This document shows positions 61,403 through 64,000 of a stretch of 64,000 bases of DNA, one piece after another. Origin of the DNA: Ruminococcus sp. (GTDB lineage Bacteria; Bacillota; Clostridia; Oscillospirales; Acutalibacteraceae); NCBI GenBank assembly GCA_017416065.1, contig JAFQDM010000017.1, positions 1 through 64,000 on the forward strand. Direction: 5' to 3'. The notes beneath the pieces were generated by a model. It was not told the origin of the DNA, did no database searches, and saw nothing but the letters and a program-made list of their open reading frames with translations. Each line of letters begins with the position of its first letter. The stretch's first letter is position 1. A program made the position numbers and the translations under genes.

Positions 61403-64000
61403 TTATTCTTTATTCTTCTTTTTTCTTGCAATGAGGATGATGATAATCGCGATCAGAGCAAGTGTTGCAACCGTGCTGATAATAGCTATGGGGCTGCTGA
61501 GGAACAAGGTTAACCAGGTTGCAGAGAGGGTAAAGTCTTCTGCAGCTTCCTCAGTTGCATTATCTGCATAGTCTTTAACAGATACGCCCACTGTGTGCTT
61601 CCTCTGACCTGCGGTTTCATCGCCAACCTTCAGGTCGATTGCGATCTCACCTGCAAGTGTAGTATCCGCAGTATAGTCCTTACCTGCTACAAGTGCCTCG
61701 CCGTCAAGTGTAACAGTCAGGGATTCCTGATCAATGTATGTATCCATACACATAATCTTTACGTCTCTTGTTGCATCACGATAAGGCTCACCGGACTCAA
61801 CGCCCTCTATTGTGATTATAGGCTTGGTCTTGTCAACAATGAATGCCACGGGACATGTTCTCTGTTTACCCTCGTCATTAGCAGTTCTGTTGTTAACAAC
61901 CCTGTCTGTCTTATCCTTGGAGCTTACAGTAAGGGTATAGTCACCTTCATCTGCAAAGTTCTCCTTGTTGATGGTGTAAACATACTTATACCAAGCAGTC
62001 TCTCCGCCATCTGTCTTGATTGTATAATCTGTACCCTTTTTAATATCATATGTGGTCTTGTCGTGAGAAAGAGCCACGTTCTGCTCATCAACAGGAGTTA
62101 CATTGACCTCTATGATCTCAAAATCAGGAGCATCATTTGTAAAGCCCTTGTCAATCAAAGCGTCGGACTTCTCATCCAGAACCATAAAGGTTGAACCAAA
62201 GCGATTTACAGAGAACATAATCTCTCTCGACTTGGTGTTTCCTGCAAGGTCAACAATGGTTGCTGAGAGCAGGTATATACCATCGCTAAGCTCTTCTATG
62301 GGGAAGTCATAGTAGCTGATAACCTTTGATGTAGAAGTTGAACCTGCAGTTGAGAACTCATAGGTTGCACTCTCACTGGGGTTGTTCTTCATATTCTCAA
62401 AGTCATAGGAAATCTTAGTTAATTTCCAGGTAGATGCATTCACGTCCAGGTTATTATCGAAGAGAGTAATCTGAGGAGCAATAATATCTCCGTATGCGTG
62501 ATTATCCTCAACACCGTTGAACTGAACCTCACTATATACATCATGGTCGATATAGAAAGGTGCGGGCTCTTCGTGTGCATCCGCTTCTCTGAGGGCAAGG
62601 TCCTTGTAACCAAATGTAAACTGATACTGGCCATCCTCTGCGAAGAGAATCTCTACAGTATGAGTATCTCCGTCGTGTCTCCACTTGCCAAGCTGAGGAG
62701 GCTCCTGATGTGTTGAGTTATCTCCTGCCAGTGAAATATGAGGATTATAAGTTACATAAGCACTATCAGCTGAGAAGTTGTGTTCAACAACTGTAATGGT
62801 GGCTGTACGGTTATTATTGTAATATACACCGTTAGCAGAGTTCATATTATCGTATACAACAGAAATCACAGGATCAATGTTATCGATTGTAAACTCTCCA
62901 CCATTGCACTGAGCTGCTACATTACCCGCCATATCTGTATAATCAAGAAGTACGGAATATACGCCATCCTGTGCAAAAGTAACAGTTGCTGTATGAACTG
63001 TATCTGCGTCTGCATCTGTGATGCTTGAGTGCTTCTGCCAGTTGGAAACTCCTACAAATGTGGGCACGCTACCTTCTGCATTGAGGATCTTGCTCCAATC
63101 AAAGTCTGCGGGATCGAAGTTACGCTCCTTAACTGTGATTGTTGCAACTCTGTGATTCTTGTAATAATCTCTGCCGCCGTAAGAATTAAACTCATTGTTA
63201 TCATAGGAAATTGAAATTTCCGGACGAGTTGCATCAATACTGATAGTTTCAGTATTCCGGCAATTGATAACATACTTTGAGTTATCCTTACCGCTGAGGT
63301 TAATTGTAATGTCGTTGTAGTTGTAGTTGTTTGTATCAAGTACGATAGTTGTTTTCAGTGATGTTATAAGGTTTGTGGAATAATCGCCAAGCACATCACG
63401 TGTTACTACATCCCACTCAACACCACTTGTATCAGTGAGCTTGGTGATACTGTTATCCTTTGCATCAAGCTCAGTGAGTGTACCGGTTGCAAGCACGGTT
63501 CCATCGGGAAGAGTTACATCATAGGTTACATTATTCAGACCTGAATATGTATCATTGATGTAGAGATCAACTGTTGCGTTTCCGTCAAAGAGCTTGTTGC
63601 CTCTTGCATCTGCACGCTCAACAAGATTTGTATCGCGAACTGTTATGGTTGCGTTACTTGTTCTTGCATGGATTTTTTCTGTTTCAAGAACAGAGTTGCT
63701 GGGATTATATACTACGCTCTCGTTTCCTACCTTATCAACTGCCTGTGCAAATACAGAGCCCTTGAAGCCTGCAGGAATTGTGAATGCAGCTGTTACATCG
63801 CCGGAAGCATTTGTAACAGTTGCTTCCTCTGTTTTTGATGTACCGTCAACGTCCGTATATGTGAAGATAATCTTATCTACACCACTACCGTTCTTGAGCT
63901 CTGAGCCCATAATATCGTCAGCTGTAATAACAACATCTGTATCCTTCTGGAAGTAGAAACCATAGTCAGTCTTTACAATGCCGAGAGTTGTAAGGTTGTT
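61403..64000 (-). CDS. Large membrane-anchored surface protein with Ig-like repeats, 5' end outside window
   Basis: The frame is open at the right edge, so at least 865 residues are present and the N-terminus is missing. It has repeated Ig-like/Bap-type domains with FAEDGQYQFTFGYKDLA, FAQDGVYSVLLDYTDMAGN and Asp-rich inter-domain segments (ATITVVEHNFS, ATITVKERNFD). A C-terminal transmembrane helix (ISTVATLALIAIIIILIA) and a basic tail (RKKKNKE) anchor it. It probably acts in adhesion. It lies directly upstream of the type VII locus and may share its transcript. Confidence 0.85.
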   Translation of the reverse strand, partial: NNLTTLGIVKTDYGFYFQKDTDVVITADDIMGSELKNGSGVDKIIFTYTDVDGTSKTEEATVTNASGDVTAAFTIPAGFKGSVFAQAVDKVGNESVVYNPSNSVLETEKIHARTSNATITVRDTNLVERADARGNKLFDGNATVDLYINDTYSGLNNVTYDVTLPDGTVLATGTLTELDAKDNSITKLTDTSGVEWDVVTRDVLGDYSTNLITSLKTTIVLDTNNYNYNDITINLSGKDNSKYVINCRNTETISIDATRPEISISYDNNEFNSYGGRDYYKNHRVATITVKERNFDPADFDWSKILNAEGSVPTFVGVSNWQKHSSITDADADTVHTATVTFAQDGVYSVLLDYTDMAGNVAAQCNGGEFTIDNIDPVISVVYDNMNSANGVYYNNNRTATITVVEHNFSADSAYVTYNPHISLAGDNSTHQEPPQLGKWRHDGDTHTVEILFAEDGQYQFTFGYKDLALREADAHEEPAPFYIDHDVYSEVQFNGVEDNHAYGDIIAPQITLFDNNLDVNASTWKLTKISYDFENMKNNPSESATYEFSTAGSTSTSKVISYYDFPIEELSDGIYLLSATIVDLAGNTKSREIMFSVNRFGSTFMVLDEKSDALIDKGFTNDAPDFEIIEVNVTPVDEQNVALSHDKTTYDIKKGTDYTIKTDGGETAWYKYVYTINKENFADEGDYTLTVSSKDKTDRVVNNRTANDEGKQRTCPVAFIVDKTKPIITIEGVESGEPYRDATRDVKIMCMDTYIDQESLTVTLDGEALVAGKDYTADTTLAGEIAIDLKVGDETAGQRKHTVGVSVKDYADNATEEAAEDFTLSATWLTLFLSSPIAIISTVATLALIAIIIILIARKKKNKE

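Overview
The window looks like chromosome from a low-to-moderate GC Gram-positive gut Clostridia (Oscillospiraceae). A relative of Ruminococcus bromii fits best. The reasons are a dockerin-bearing glycoside hydrolase with starch-binding modules, a membrane-anchored cohesin-like protein, a monomeric [FeFe] hydrogenase and purine-rich Shine-Dalgarno sites before almost every gene. The species is inferred from gene content only. Nearly everything is on the minus strand. Plus-strand genes are a LytTR response regulator, its histidine kinase, a small XRE regulator and a MutS-domain ATPase. I saw no tRNA, rRNA, CRISPR array, prophage or insertion sequence.

Layout. (1) 1-12.6 kb: two very large secreted proteins. 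One is a cell-wall hydrolase cut by the window edge, with an NlpC/P60-like domain, a GH25 domain, InlB-type repeats and starch-binding-like modules. The other is a 1795-residue GLUG-repeat surface protein. (2) 12.9-24.7 kb: a peptide export locus of the NHLM/Nif11 type. It has an ECF sigma factor, HlyD-like protein, C39-peptidase ABC exporter, second NHLM ABC exporter, two double-glycine precursor peptides and a possible third. Interleaved with these are a PP2C phosphatase, a membrane Ser/Thr kinase, a STAS protein and a TIR-FHA fusion. (3) 24.8-27.5 kb: divergent LytTR/GHKL two-component genes and an XRE regulator. The divergent promoter region has two direct repeats 21 bp apart, placed symmetrically between two opposing sigma-A-like promoters. 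This suggests the two-component system controls both itself and the exporter operon. (4) 27.6-43.9 kb: cohesin-like membrane protein with its regulator, an iron(III)-type ABC importer behind an attenuator-like hairpin, [FeFe] hydrogenase, dockerin glycosidase, DUF896, MutS-like ATPase, ArsC/Spx-like protein and Tex. (5) 44.3-61.3 kb: a divergent Firmicutes type VII (ESX/WXG100) secretion locus. It has EssC, an EsaB/YukD ubiquitin-like protein, two canonical WXG100 proteins, at least four further WXG-like proteins, DUF4176, a Gly-rich candidate effector, three FHA-bearing proteins counting EssC, a pseudo-receiver LytTR protein and a receptor-like Ser/Thr kinase with external TPRs. No classic EsaA, EssA or EssB is recognisable. 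(6) 61.4-64 kb: a partial surface protein with Ig-like repeats and a C-terminal membrane anchor.

The two secretion loci share a design. Each couples an export machine to a membrane Ser/Thr kinase and FHA phosphopeptide readers. Each places its abundant small substrate genes behind their own internal promoter and follows them with a near-perfect stem-loop that would lower downstream expression. The NHLM locus wired to kinase, phosphatase, STAS and TIR-FHA, and the type VII locus with an active-looking kinase in the place expected for EssB, are the most likely undescribed systems here.
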